A stretch of DNA of 64,000 nt from assembly GCA_007258455.2 (NCBI GenBank), contig VDFB02187533.1:23209-87208 (forward strand). Direction: 5' to 3'. Positions 32,884-44,697 of this stretch are shown one piece after another (position 1 is the first letter of the stretch; each line of letters opens with the position of its first letter). The DNA is from Sequoia sempervirens. Taxonomy: Eukaryota; Streptophyta; Pinopsida; Cupressales; Cupressaceae. A program made the position numbers and the translations under genes. The notes below the pieces were generated by a model. The model saw only the letters and a list, made by a program, of their open reading frames with translations, searched no databases and had not been told where the DNA came from.

Positions 32884-34020
32884 GAGTGTTGCATGTTTGT
32901 GTAGTGGAAGTGTAGAGTAGTAGTTTGGAAACTTTATCATTTGAATATTATTGTGTGGATGGTGTATTAAGTGAAATTAGTGAGTATAATGAAATGTGAA
33001 AATAGTAGTATTGTGTTTCTAATTATTGTCATATGGAGGGAGCCCACTGGTGTCATATGATTATTATGAAAACTTTGGTTATTGTGTTCGATCTTGTATG
33101 AAGATGATAATTTTCTTAAAAGTGTTGCCTTCTATTTTTGTTGTGAAATTTTCCCCTTTACTCTACATTTGTCAATTTGTGATAATGGAAGTTATATAGT
33201 CATTTTGTGGTCCCATGATATGGATTCTTTGAGAACCCAAGTATTTGTGTACCCTTCAGTTCAGAGTATATGAATATTGGTGTTATAGTATCCCTTGTTT
33301 TTTCCTTTGTATGCCTCTAGAAGCAATCACCTTCTAAGTGGTCATTGAGACTATTGTCTGTTATGTTTTGATTGACCTTGTGGTTTGGTCCTATGATTGT
33401 TCTACTTGTCTGTCTTCGTTGTGGGTCCTTTCTTGTCAGCTCCTAGCACGAGGGGTGGTCCTTTAGGGTCACATGGTTGGGTGGAACGTGCTATGCACCC
33501 CATTGGGTTCCCAGTTTGTGTTCATGTTGTGGAAGACGATGCAGAGTTCCAGAGCTTCACGTTGTTGAAGACTTTTCCTCACCTTGTACCTCATTCTCCT
33601 TAAATGTAATTATTCTTGTACTTGATGTACTCTTCTCATTATTATGAGGGAAGCATTATGTAATTGTATTAATGTAATTATGATGTGTTGTATCTATAGA
33701 AATATGCTCCACAGTTGTATAATGGAACTATGAATTGAATTGTGATAAAATGATGTATCGTTTTCCTCTCTTTTGATCATGGATGATTGTATGTTATCAT
33801 TATGTAACCTTGGATTTCATTCGCTTTCATTTTGGTAAAAGTTTAGTTTTCGTAATGCTAACCGTGTACCCCAGAGGACATAGATGATGTTGTAATCACA
33901 TAGTTTCTCTTCATGTAATGTATGCACATATTCATCTCATGCAATGTTTCTCTTTCAAAAACAAAAAAATTGGTGTGGTATCTTTGTTGTCCTTTGGGGT
34001 TCACACGGCGGGGCATTACA
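32884..34020 (+). repeat. LTR-like right end of the 6 kb insertion
   Basis: Ends GGGGTTCACACGGCGGGGCA, TTACA, typical of a plant gypsy LTR end. The sequence shows no genuine ORF; the 68-codon frame at 33397-33603 is unassigned. It is placed as an LTR by its terminus and position only. Confidence 0.4.
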
Positions 34021-34818
34021 ACAACACTCTCACAAGTGAAGCCATGCCAGACTGAGGTCCCTCTAGCAGCAACAACTCTCAAGCAAGCACACTACGTGTG
34101 TCCATGTGCTTTGGAGAGGGTCTTGACCTATGGGAAATTCTCTCTCTCTCTTTCACTTTCCTTCCTTGTTCATTTACTATCTCATGGTACGAGTTCTACT
34201 CCTGAGCGGGTTTTGCTTTCACCACACACTTCGTTTACTTCATTTGTGCTCCTTTCCAACATGGTTGTTCATGGAGGTGGTAACACCAAAGCAGGGGTCT
34301 GACTGAGGTAGGCCCCTATACAACCCTAACATTTCCCCCTTGTTCTTTTATGTGCAGGTGCAAAGAGGAGCTTAGAGTGAAGAGTTGAACGTATAGCAAT
34401 AGGCGAGCTCTTTCTAAGTACCCTTGTGCTTATTATAGTTTTTTGGCTTCATGTTCATTTATTTTGTTGTGTACATTCCCAACCTGATCTTAGAAGTGAA
34501 ACCTAGTTTTGTCTGCTTGAGCTATTGAGCCCTTTGTCACTTAGGATGCCAGTGCGACTTTTAGATGACAATGCATCATATTGGGCTCCTTAAACCATGT
34601 TACTATCTTTTGGATGAGAGCTTGCTTGTCTGAGGTAGGAATCTCGGGGTTTCACTCTCTCATGACTTGAAATAACTTTCTCTGAAATGCAAATTAAGGT
34701 ATACTTTTCCTAGACTCTCATTAACTTGCTTATGTTGAGGTGTGTAAGGGCAGTTCATTCCCTAGTGATCTATTGAGAATAAAGGTACCTATGTGCAGTG
34801 AATCCCTCTTATATCACA
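34021..34818 (+). repeat. Tat-type 3' LTR, right part
   Basis: Resumes at ACAACACTCTCACAAG, following the 5' LTR from 8168 on, and reads through the site where the 5' LTR holds TIR copy 2 (empty site near 34219-34235). Ends TTATATCACA, followed by the target duplication AGTCA. Confidence 0.85.
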
Positions 34819-34967
34819 AGTCAGAATGTATGTATAAAATCAATAATAATTATCTATTAAATTCAAAATAGGGCATATCTTATATTGAAAAAAACCTAAC
34901 AAATTTTTCAATAAACCCTTTTTGTTTCATCAAATTTAGATAAAAACAAGTCATCAACCATAAGGGA
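34819..34967 (+). mobile_element. TIR element copy 3, right part
   Basis: After AGTCA the sequence continues the TIR element: AATAATAATTATCTATTAAA and CCTTTTTGTTTCATCAA match 3935-4025 of copy 1. Similarity ends near AAGTCATCAACCATA (34967), so the right terminus is lost. Confidence 0.7.
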
Positions 34968-36762
34968 AAACTTTAGAATTTTAAACATGTTTTTTCAGTT
35001 GGCTTTCCATGTTTGGCAATCCCAAACCAAATCCCAAACCTACTAATTTTATCTGAAAAAATGGATATTCATTCAAAATGGATATTTGTTATAAATGGAT
35101 ATCTATTTTGGCAATCCCAAATCAAATCTTGAGCCTACTGATTTTGTCTGAAGAACGAATATCTGTTTGAAATGAATATCCATAAAAAATGGATATCCGT
35201 CAGAAACAAATATCTATTTAAAATGGATATCCATTTTTAACGGATATCTGTCTCAAACGGATAATCCATTACCTCTATTATTTATAATTCATAATATTTA
35301 ATATCTTAATATATACCAATATACTAATATATTATATATTGTATTATATATTATGTTTTATGATAGGTCTAGATAATAACTTGTTTTTTATTGGTTTTAT
35401 GCATACTTTAAGATACTTTTAAACATACTTTCTAAATAATATTCCATATCATACTATCCTTTTTATTACCATTATGTAAACCTAAACCCAAAAACATGGT
35501 GATGGAATTACGGTTTAATATATTAGCATTAAATGGTTTATATAAATACGTGTATGTGAATGTTGATGGAATGTTATGTTTAATTATGATAGTCAACCTT
35601 GTGTACGTGTTTTATGAAACTAACTTGTTCGCAGTTAAAGGAGAAACCATGATACACAACAGTTGCAAGATGAACCCATAGCAAAAGGGGTGTTGGACAC
35701 CAAAACAAGGGAAACTATAGAAATAGTTGAACGTGATGATCATTGGTTGAAGGCACTTAATGAAGATAAAACATGTGTTATTATAATAAGTTAATAAATG
35801 CTAAAGAAGAGGTCTTTCTTACATGGGACTTTGACATATAGGTGTATGATTGCATGCATTCTGTTTTGACAAAGTTCTAGTTTTGATAAGATTCTCATTC
35901 TTTTTTAGTTGTAGGTTGAATAATTCCAAGTCTTAATTCTACACTCTAAATATCTAGGAGTGGAGTTAATGATTTCGGTTAATATGTTGTTTTCAATAAT
36001 TATTTCCTTAGTTTGTATATAACTGTTGGTTGAATCCATAGGTTAGTTAGTTGGTTTTTTGTAGTTTTATGTTATCTGCTACTTTCAGTTGAAACATGAA
36101 TCTTCAGAATGATTGAGTACAATTTTTGCAAGAATATTTAGTAATCTTTCATCTTATGCAATAAATGGAGATCAATTCATGGAATGCATGAAATCTATTA
36201 GTTAGATTGAGTTTAGTTAATGTGGGAACAATTACTTGAGTAGGCTAATCAAGGTGTCGTTCTTCACTTCACCTTTTAGTTATTTATTTATGTTGATAGT
36301 TGTTATTAGTTTATCATTGTTTATGAATCATATGCAAGTTATTTAGGATTTCATTTCTTCCTTATTATGAATGAATGCTTAGGAACATGCATGTAAAAAT
36401 TGTTAGTAGCTCTAGAGGATAGTTCAGCTTAGTCAATAGTCTTTATTAATTTTTTAGTTAATATAGTATCATTATTTTAGCCACAACCTTTTCTGTAGGT
36501 GCCCATAGCAACTAGTTTCAGTTTATACTTCTACTGTTTTACAATTTTGTGAATTTTCAACAATTAAAATGGCTTGAGTAGGATAGTTTAGGTAGTTTAA
36601 GTCCATGAAGACATATATAATGTTGCACCATCATAATCTTACAAGCCTTGGGTTGAAAATTTAATGTAGTCTTAAGCAATGTAAAGTGGACTGTTTAGCT
36701 AGATGACCCTCTAAATTGAGTGGATTCCACCAACTTTACAAAAAAAAAGCTTAGAATCTACA
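34968..36762 (+). repeat. Probable 5' LTR region of the Athila-like element
   Basis: The right end CTACA at 36758-36762 is fixed by the primer-binding site that follows. The left end is not resolved. The stretch is AT-rich; the 61-codon frame at 35496-35681 is unassigned. A block of GGATATC-type repeats lies at 35056-35275. Confidence 0.4.
35056..35275. repeat. Degenerate ATGGATATC repeat block
   Basis: About eleven copies of (A)ATGGATATYNRT-like words spaced 15-40 bases apart, partly palindromic (GGATATCC). Too degenerate for a clean period. Confidence 0.6.
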
Positions 36763-36766
36763 TTTT

Positions 36767-36786
36767 TGGTGTTGTTTTTGGGGATT
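36767..36786 (+). promoter_or_regulatory. Degenerate primer-binding site of the Athila-like element
   Basis: TGGTGTTGTTTTTGGGGATT sits a few bases after the LTR end. It aligns with TGGCGCCGTTGCCGGGGATT, the usual site in Athila-type elements. Most differences are C-to-T. Confidence 0.65.
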
Positions 36787-36852
36787 GTGCTATCTTCATA
36801 GACTTTTTCTTATAGTTTTCGTAGTTATTTTTTTCTTTTCAAAGAATTAGGA

Positions 36853-38990
36853 ATGTTAGATACCATCATTTTCAACACCAAGATACTAACATTGTGCAAG
36901 ACAACTAGAATTAAAGTTATATTTCATGTATGCCAAGGTAGAGAGATCCCTTGGGTAGGTTCCTTCCCTCCACACGCCAAGAAGCTATTACAAAAATTTG
37001 TGACCCTAGTACTCAGAATGAAGGTACCACTGAAGGAGAAAATTTCTTTTCACCAACCTCTAGCACACATACAAAAGGAACATACTACACCATGGATGAT
37101 GCAATAGATGATGATTATGCCCGACCAACATTTGGGTTTTCTATTACTAAAAAAAAAAGGGCTATAGTGTTGAAGAACATCCCTCCTATGACCTAGCTAG
37201 TTTTCTATGGGTTAATGACTGAAGACCAAGATACATTCCTCTTTGAATTTCATGTCTTATGCAAAATTTATGACTATAGTTATGATGCACATAGGTTAAA
37301 CCTTTTTCATGTCACTCTCATGAATGAAGATTTGAGATGGTTCATGGGATTAGGTAAATACGTTGTTCTTGATTGGGACACCACAAAGACACTGTTCTTG
37401 GAGAAGTATCAAGACTACTGTAGAGGACCTGACTATAGGAAGGATGATATATTTTGAATGACAAAAAAGGATGATGAGACTTTAGAGGATTATGTTGAAT
37501 GATTTCAGTTTTCTCTCAAGAAAAACCCCCAAAACAAGTTGTCAAAAGAGTCTCTCAAGCTATTATTTTTGAGAGGAGTTAACAAAGACTGTATTGATGC
37601 ATTGAACCTCATTGGACAAGGAGATATTTCTTAGCTACTATTTTCAAACATTTGTAAGGCCTATAGGAATTATTCTAGGACCTTCACAAAAAGGCCAAGA
37701 GAAAATAAAACATCAGTTCTTGGTAAATCATCTATTGGGGTTTCAAAAGTAGAGTTGAGCAATCTATTATCCAATATGAAAGAGGATATAATCAGTCATT
37801 TGGAAACATAATTTTATACTCTCCACTTTATGAAAAAGCAGGAAGAATTTTAGGCTATGATCATGGAATATTGTCCAAGCTATAGGCAAAGAAAAGCAAA
37901 AGAGTGGCAAGCATACAATAGGATAAAATTGAGAAGCCTGATTTTTAGCCCATTGAAGGAGATGATAGATAGTTATTTTATATAGCACAAAGGAGGCCAT
38001 GGTAGTAGGACAAGGTATGATACAAGACCCCCTTAGCTTTATTTCATCTTTTCCTATTGGAAACCAAAACTTTTCTACCTAGAACTCTCATCCCTAGAAA
38101 GTAAATCAAAACTAGTGGCAAAATCCTGAATGGCCAAACCCTCCACCAAATTGGAACTAATAGCCAAATCCTTGGCCACAAAAAACTTTCAAGGTTCCAA
38201 TTACAATCCACAATGGCCAACCCAAAAAAATCAATGGAATCTAGAAAGGTTGGTAAGGGTAGAAGAAAAATATGAATTATTAGCATCCCATGCTCTACTT
38301 CCTCCATAAAATCTTGCATCCCAGCCACCCAAGCAACAAATACCTACCCAACATACACCTAACCCTAACACTAAGCATGTCCATCACTCTTATACTAACG
38401 AAGCTATTCAATACCCCACTTATGGGGTAGAGGTCAGTGATGTCCACCTCATATTAGGGAAATAACTTGTTGGACCTCCATCTCCCCAAATCATGGAAAT
38501 GGAGGATGAGGAACCTACAGTTGAGGCTTTCGATAAATCATCTTTGGAACCTGAAAAAAATTAGGTACACCAAACTATCTCATATCCCAAGCCACCTTTT
38601 TCTGAACTCCTATCTATGCAAAAGCATCTTACATAGGCTAAAACAAACCTTTTAGGGAAATTGAAATATATGAACATAAAATTTCTACTTACCCAAGCTA
38701 TCAAAGAAATCCCTACCTATACCAAAACTGCAAGGGATCTCTATCTTAAGAAACTAGGAAGGAAAAGGAAAGATCCATAGACAATTCATGTCTTGGGGAA
38801 TATTGTAGATATCATGTTGGGGAACATTGCAATCCCTAAGTATAATGATCTTGGTAGTCCATTTGTGGATGTTAAGATCAATGGGTGCTCATTAAGAATA
38901 CTTTGATAGACTTGGGGGCAACCATCAATGTCATGAAAAAAGAAATAATGTAGTTGCTTTAGTTGATCAACCTCTGGACCACACAAGCTA
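36853..38990 (+). pseudogene. Athila-like gag and start of pol
   Basis: Frames at 36951-37196 and 37215-37457 give MDDAIDDDYARPTFGFSI, LVFYGLMTEDQDTFLFEF, LNLFHVTLMNEDLRWFMGL and TTKTLFLEKYQDYC, the retrotransposon gag domain. It continues in another frame with DETLEDYVE-stop-FQFSLKK and LSKESLKLLFLRGVNKDCID. From about 38000 to 38640 the sequence is a Pro/Gln/Asn-rich linker. At 38700-38990, in shifted frames, comes the approach to the protease with DLGATINVM-like residues in LIDLGATINVMKKE. Stops and frameshifts throughout. Gag would build the particle. Confidence 0.8.
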
Positions 38991-39340
38991 TCTTTTAATT
39001 AGCTAATAGGTCCATGATCAAGCCTGAGGGAATTATTGAAGATATAGTTATTGCATTGGATTCTTGGGAATAGATTGTAGACTTCATAGTGCTACAACCC
39101 AAAGTCAATCTTGTGGATTACCAACTCATCCTAGGCAGGCCTTGGTTGGCAACAACTGATGCATTTATAGGCTATAGATTTGGTAAAATGATAATATACA
39201 ATGGGACAATTACAAAGAACTTGGTTCTTTATCCACCTACCCAACCATATGCAGACCTTGAGCACACCATTTGGCCCAATTTGGGTGAGGAGGAAGATAA
39301 GCATTCTCTTTAGACACTGATGACTATAGAGTGCAACCCC
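38991..39340 (+). pseudogene. Protease end of the Athila-like element
   Basis: The frame at 39089-39313 gives LQPKVNLVDYQLILGRPWLA, the conserved ILGRPWL box of gypsy proteases, followed by GYRFGKMIIYNG and an acidic tail. Stops flank it. The catalytic triad region lies about 180 bases upstream in another frame. Confidence 0.75.
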
Positions 39341-39439
39341 TTATTGGATGACTAGGATGAAGATGAGCTCATTGTTCAAATATATCCAAAATGACTGTGG
39401 AAGGAGCTCATAGTTGTAGGATTGTCTCATATTCCTACA

Positions 39440-41110
39440 AGACCCCTTGCAAAGTATTATACCTACTGATTCTACAGAAGATATATCACAGTTATTTCAT
39501 TCATTACTTCCTCAACAATGTTTACCAATCATACCAAGCCTTGATCTCTCATTAGTTCAAGAGTCATCAAAGGAGTTGGAAATTATGCTAGGAAGGAAGT
39601 TAAATATCAATAATGCCCTGACCAAGGAACAATAGAATTCTCTACAATTAGTGTTGCAAGCACACTCAACTACATATGCATGGGATTACCATGATATGAA
39701 GGGAATATACCATGATCTATTCATGCACATTATTTACATTAATAATGGATATAGACCTATAAGACAACCATAGAGATGCACGAATCCATCTCTAAGAGAT
39801 ATAGTGAAAGATGAACTACAAAATATTTTAGATGCAGGTTTTATATACCTTATATTAGACAGTGAATGGGTTTCAACATTAATAGTTCCCAAGAAAGGTG
39901 GGAAATGGAGATTCTGTGTTGATTACAAAGAACTAAATGCTATCACAAGGAAGGATCACTTCCCATTGCCATTATTTGACCAAGTTCTCAATTTTTTGGC
40001 AGGGAAGACATGTTTCTCATTTCTTGATGGTTTTAGTGGTTATAACCAGATCAAGATTGCACCAGAAGATCTAGATAAGACTATATTCACCTGACCCTAG
40101 GGAACCTATGCATATTTTGTCTTACCTTTTGGTTTGTGAAATGCTCTAGCTACCTTTCAAAGAGTAGTACTCAACATATTTTTTTATTTTGCACATGACA
40201 ACATGGAGATATACATAGATGACTTCACAACTTATGGTGAAATTTATGAGGAAGCTCTTAGTAACCTGGAGAAATTGTTAAAAAAGTGTAAGGAACACAA
40301 CCTCTCACTCAACAATGAGAAGTGTTTCATGATGATGGCACAAAGAATAGTATTGGTAAAATTTATATCTAGCACAAGAATCCAAGTTGATCCACACAAA
40401 ATTGAGATAATATCTACCTTACCTATTCCTCTGAAACAAAGAGATATTAGGAGCTTCCTTGATCATGTAGGCTACTATAGGCAATTTATCAAATATTTGA
40501 GTAAGATGTTTGCACCTTTATTTGTTTTTTTTATTAAGGAAATTGAGTTTGAATGGACCTCCTAGTGTCAACACTCCTTTGAAGAATTAAATAAAGCTCT
40601 AACTCAAGAACTAATGTTGAGAGGACCAAATTGGACTCACCCATTTCAGATTCATGCAAATGCTTCATATTTTTTCCATTGGTACAGTCTTGGGTCAAAA
40701 GGATGGTATCAAGGAGTATGGAATTTATTATATCAGGAAGAATCTTTAAGGGGCAGAAATAAACTACATTGTAACAAAAAAAGAGATGTTTTTTGTTTTT
40801 TATACTATTAATAAATTTAGACATTTTATTATTGACTCTCTAGCATTTTTCCATATAGATCACACAACAATCAGGTATTTGATGAACAATAATTTGAAAT
40901 TACATTGTGGATAAACCTAGAAAAGAAAATGTGGTGGTATATTTCCTATCAGGACTACCAACACAATCAATTGAAGGAGTGGTGGATGATTCATGTCCTA
41001 ATCAACATGTGTTTTCTTTTCAAGTGAAATTACCTTGGTATGCAGATATTGCTAACTATTTGGTCACAAGGCAGATTCCACCACATTTTTCACCAAGAGA
41101 GAAGAGATAG
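39440..41110 (+). pseudogene. Athila-like RT and RNase H
   Basis: The frame at 39804-40094 gives VPKKGGKWRFCVDYKELNAI, HFPLPLFDQVLNFLAGK and CFSFLDGFSGYNQIKIAPED (first Asp). A stop-riddled piece gives YAYFVLPFGL-stop-NALATFQR. The frame at 40203-40565 begins MEIYIDDFTTYGE: the YIDD active site is intact. Then come DPHKIEIISTLPIPLKQRDI and FLDHVGYYRQFIKYLSKMF. RNase H is poorly preserved (40560-41000), with frame changes. DGFSGYNQI and YIDDF wording place it near Athila. In-frame stops make it inactive. Confidence 0.85.
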
Positions 41111-41655
41111 TTGGTTTTTTTCCTTACTCTTGGATGTCTAGTTTTCTATTTTATACAAGACCTAATAACATCATGAGAAGATGCATAAAAGAAGATGAGA
41201 TTTTTGATATCATGAAAGCATTCCATGATGAGCTATAAGGAGGTCATTTTTCAGCAAAGAGAATAGCTTTTAAGATCCTCAAAACTAGCTATTATTGGCC
41301 TACTTTACATAAATATGTTAAATACACCAAGAGTTGTGATAGGTTTCAAAGGATGGCAAGACCAACAAAAAGTGATGAGATTCTCTTACAACCTTAGTTG
41401 ACATTGGAACCTTTTGACAAATGGGGCTTGGATTTCATTGGTCCCATCTCTCCTACCTCCAATAACAAGGAATATATCCTTGTTTGCACTAGTTACTTGA
41501 AAAAATGGGTGGAAGTTAAGGCCCTATAGTTTGCAAGAGATGGAAATGTGGATAATTTTTTGTATGAAGATATTTTTACTAGGTATGGAGTACCTAGAGA
41601 AATAGTCACTGACTAAGGGCCCCAATTTACTTATGATCTAATTTATGTATTAATT
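41111..41655 (+). pseudogene. Truncated Athila-like integrase
   Basis: One frame reads RRCIKEDEIFDIMKAFHDEL, stop, GGHFSAKRIAFKILKTSYYW, KSCDRFQRMARPTK: the HHCC zinc finger with the last Cys replaced by Phe. The core has [12 protein letters not shown] (first Asp) and YGVPREIVTD-stop-GPQFT (second Asp). Homology stops near 41655, before the catalytic Glu and C-terminus, so the element is truncated where other repeats begin. Confidence 0.8.
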
Positions 41656-42520
41656 GGTCCTATTTGCCATCCACAATCCTAAAAAACTATATCTTTTTTT
41701 GGCTAATCTTGAAAAACATCAAAGGATAAATGATAATTTAATGATTCTGGCTATATTTCCCTTATTTTTAGGTCGAGACTAAGATGCCACCTAGGGAACC
41801 TTTCTCCCCCAAAGGTCTTGGGACCCTAATTTCAAAGGAACCTTAAATGGGCCCCTTTTTTGGAGTTTGTGCCCTGATTTCCATGCCTTAGAACTAAGAC
41901 GCCACCTAAGGTGTCTTAGTACCCCTTAGGTTATTTTCAAGATTTAATTTTAAATCTTGACAAGATTTCACCTCCTTTAATTAATGAACTCATATGTTGG
42001 CTTGTTGTGTAATTTCAGGATATTAAGCATAGATAAGTATAAATACAAGGTTCTTTCAATCATTTTATCCTAACAAGCATTCAAGTATTCATTCCTCATA
42101 GAAAATTGAGTTCACAAGAGTAGTCAAGAGCAGTTCATCAAGCATTTGGAGCCATCATCAAGATTCAAGCATCATATCAAAGATCTTCTTGCATCATGTG
42201 TGTTTTTTAGCTAACATTTATGTACGGTTTTGATTCAAGGAAGCAATTCAAGTCAATATCTATCAAGTACTCCTTTGATTCAAGATCTACATTCAAGCTA
42301 TTCATCTCACACAAGTTTGTAGATTTAAAAAAAAGTGTTTGGTGAGTTGCAACATAGCACTTTGTTCATTCATCATTCCCCTCCTTTATTTCATTTCATT
42401 TCAAGGTTTAATTACCAACAAGGGGTTTGATAAAGGAAAACCCCCATTTACTAACAATAAATAAGTTTGTCCTTGCTTGTGTGCTTGTGATTGCAAATTT
42501 AGGTTGAAGAATTGAAGATA
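41656..42520 (+). repeat. LTR-like sequence with GACTAAG hairpins, left flank
   Basis: Non-coding sequence with a TATA box, a leader-like stretch and fold-back motifs built on GACTAAG...CTTAGTC (41775 and 41893-41920). Related motifs resume at 48278-48310 and 48392 behind the 42521-48102 element, so that element probably split one older repeat. The family is not identified. Confidence 0.4.
42038..42045 (+). promoter_or_regulatory. Candidate TATA box
   Basis: TATAAATA in the context AAGTATAAATACAAGG, about 480 bases before the next element. Its form and the sequence behind it fit an LTR promoter. Confidence 0.4.
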
Positions 42521-43869
42521 TGATGCAAAAAAGGTGGTTGATAATTTCCATCCAACAAAAAATGACTTGACTCAATCAATGAAAACTACCTTTGAAAACA
42601 AAACTCTTAACTTTTCCCAAAACAATCACAAGAGGCTTGTATCCCTCCAAACTCAACTTTACACAAAATCTCTTGAAGAAGGCCTTATAGAGGCCATCAT
42701 AACATCAATTAAGCTTTAAAACATAGATCCCAAAACAAAATCTTGAAATATCTTCCAAGGTTTCTTTGTCCCAACATTAAGATTCAATAGACTGCCCTGT
42801 TTTGAAGGCTACTAAATTGGCCCTAAATTACAAAGGAACCACTTCTTAAACTCCTTTTTTTCATCAAAAATCACTTGATAGATTTTATTTGTGATGAAAA
42901 ACCTCAAATTCATCAATCACATCTTAGTCCTCTAACCTCTAGACCCTAGTTCCACCAAACCCTCCAATTTCATGTAGAAATCTAGGGTTTTACTCAATCT
43001 CACAATACCCGGGCTTCCCAAACTCAATCAAAGCATCCAAAATTCTTCAAATAATCTTCACATGGTTACAAAACCTTCCCATTGATAGATTCATCAGTAA
43101 TTTGAAAATACCTCACATCAACACCTTCATTTCATAGGAGAACATACAATTACACCCTAGGGTAACATCCCACAACTTACAGTTCGCTACACTTCCACTC
43201 TAAAACATATAAAATACCTATTTTACCATTTATTATGCCATTCCATTGAGACACATATTAGAATGGTATATGGAATGGAAGACTACATTGCTAAATTCTC
43301 AAACAAAGCATTCATTGGCTTGTAATGGACAAATTTATGAAAACTAGATATATCTCCCTCAAAACAAATGCAAATGAAACCTAACTCATGCTATACACAT
43401 TACCATAAGTTACAAAGTAGGTGTAGGTGGTGCAGGACCATACAACCCTTGCAAAGTTCAGGAAAATAGAGTAAACATAGTAAATTGTCGAATAAGTATT
43501 GCATTTCTTATGAGAAATTCAATACAATACTTCTTCAACACTTGTTCATGCCTTTGAAAGGCTTTACAATACATTTCTAAATCAAAAATGTCCATTCAAT
43601 TGAATCAACTACTTTTTAAATCCTATGACTCTTCATTTTCCCTAAAACACCATTTTAACAACTTTTGTTTTTGCACTTGACAACATTATTGTGTAACTTC
43701 TACAAACTTGACACCTAGGATTCCAAATCACCCTATTACATCATAAATGGTCTTGATTGACCTTATTTAGAGTAATTAAACTCAAAACACCCTTATGCTA
43801 TGATTGACTCACCCTGTGACCAATCAAATGAACAAATTTTGACAAAGCAATTTAGGTGCTCCTGCACCA
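42521..43869 (-). repeat. 3' LTR of the gag-protease element
   Basis: Aligns with 46735-48102 nearly throughout (by eye around 90% identical). Short ORFs inside are not genes; the one at 42534-42719 recurs at 46724-46924. Confidence 0.85.
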
Positions 43870-43945
43870 TACACCCCCACAGGAAAGAACTCTTGTTACA
43901 AGAGTTATGCCTTGCACCATATCCTCCAAGCTTCTCACATCCCTT

Positions 43946-44655
43946 CTAATTTGTAAACACATTTCTTTTACTCACATACAATGAATTAGTAATCTTCCCT
44001 GCATTTGTGTTCTTGTTTGGATTTGAACATGTCTTCATATCTGCTATCAAGCCTAAGGTTTGTATTCTTTCAAAACTTGATAATGTGTTTTCTTTTACAC
44101 CTGCGAAAAAACACTTGTCATTATTCCCTTGATCTATCTTTACCTTTATCTCATCCCCATGTTTGTATCCACTCTTAACCTCTTGTGAATTGTATCTTTT
44201 CATCACTGTCATTTGACTTGTCTTATTAGTATGTACCACTATACTTTCCTTTCCATGACCCATTGTACTAATAGACTTACCACCTATAGTACCTACAGAT
44301 TCCTTACACTTTACAACTTTACTCTCAACTAAAGGACACACCATGGTCCCTATCAACACATTTTCTTTCCAATTCACTCTTCAACCCTACATTCATCTTT
44401 ACATCTATTGTCAAAACATCCTCATACCTTGAACTATGTGCAACACTTATCTTTTTTTCCTTCTTTCACAATGTCTACCAACTCTTTCTTTCCACACATA
44501 AGCACCTTAGCCTTTCCCTTGTCATCTTCCACCAAAGGAGTTAAAACAAAAGAGCATCCATCCTTCACAATAGTGTATGTATTCTCTCTACTATTGTACA
44601 AGGCTTGCCTATCATATTGCCAGGGTCTACCTAAGAGTAAGTGACAACAATCCAT
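43946..44655 (-). pseudogene. Region behind the protease, gag-protease element
   Basis: The minus frame 44434-44655 gives MDCCHLLLGRPWQYDRQALY, the closing box of a gypsy aspartic protease, then NTYTIVKDGCSFVLTPLVED. The next frame (43946-44377) has no recognisable domain and is Lys/Thr/Asn-rich; it may be spacer. RT would be expected here in a complete element and is absent. Confidence 0.7.
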
Positions 44656-44697
44656 AGGAATAATATCACAAACTACACTATCTCTATAGCCTCCAAT

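Larger units (their letters stand above)
28057..34020. mobile_element. 6 kb insertion in the Tat 3' LTR, carries gene fragments
   Basis: The uninterrupted 5' LTR (8160-8180) fixes both borders. The insertion starts TGTAGTGTCCC and ends GGGGCATTACA, imperfect inverted ends of the TG...CA type. GCAAC (28052-28056) and ACAAC (34021-34025) form a 4-of-5 target duplication. The right ~1.2 kb looks like a gypsy LTR end. No second LTR copy is seen on the left, so it may be a large or itself interrupted solo LTR, or a non-autonomous LTR element that picked up other DNA. Its middle (28740-31060) is less AT-rich and contains a LINE-like fragment, an unassigned 138-codon frame and a tRNA-like box B. Confidence 0.65.
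7733..34818 (+). mobile_element. Tat-type Ty3/gypsy retrotransposon with nested insertions
   Basis: The ends are TGTAATGTC at 7733 and ATATCACA at 34818. The 5-bp target duplication AGTCA is perfect (7728-7732 and 34819-34823). Internal order: 5' LTR, linker-protease, G-patch-like region, RT, RNase H, second RNase H, integrase, antisense PMD ORF, polypurine tract, 3' LTR. This order and the RT wording (DFPLPNIDMIVD, GLKNIGATYQ-like) fit the Tat lineage. Insertions interrupt it at 8369-9157, 10982-11323, about 12815-14160, 19620-26862 and 28057-34020. Subtracting them leaves about 11.4 kb. A canonical gag is missing and pol is full of stops, so it is dead. In the stretches I compared, the LTRs look roughly 85-90% identical, so it is old. 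Confidence 0.85.

Noticed and set aside
33397..33603. 68-codon frame MFYLSVFVVGPFLSAPSTRG
   Set aside because: Lies in LTR-like sequence of the 6 kb insertion, with no family match.
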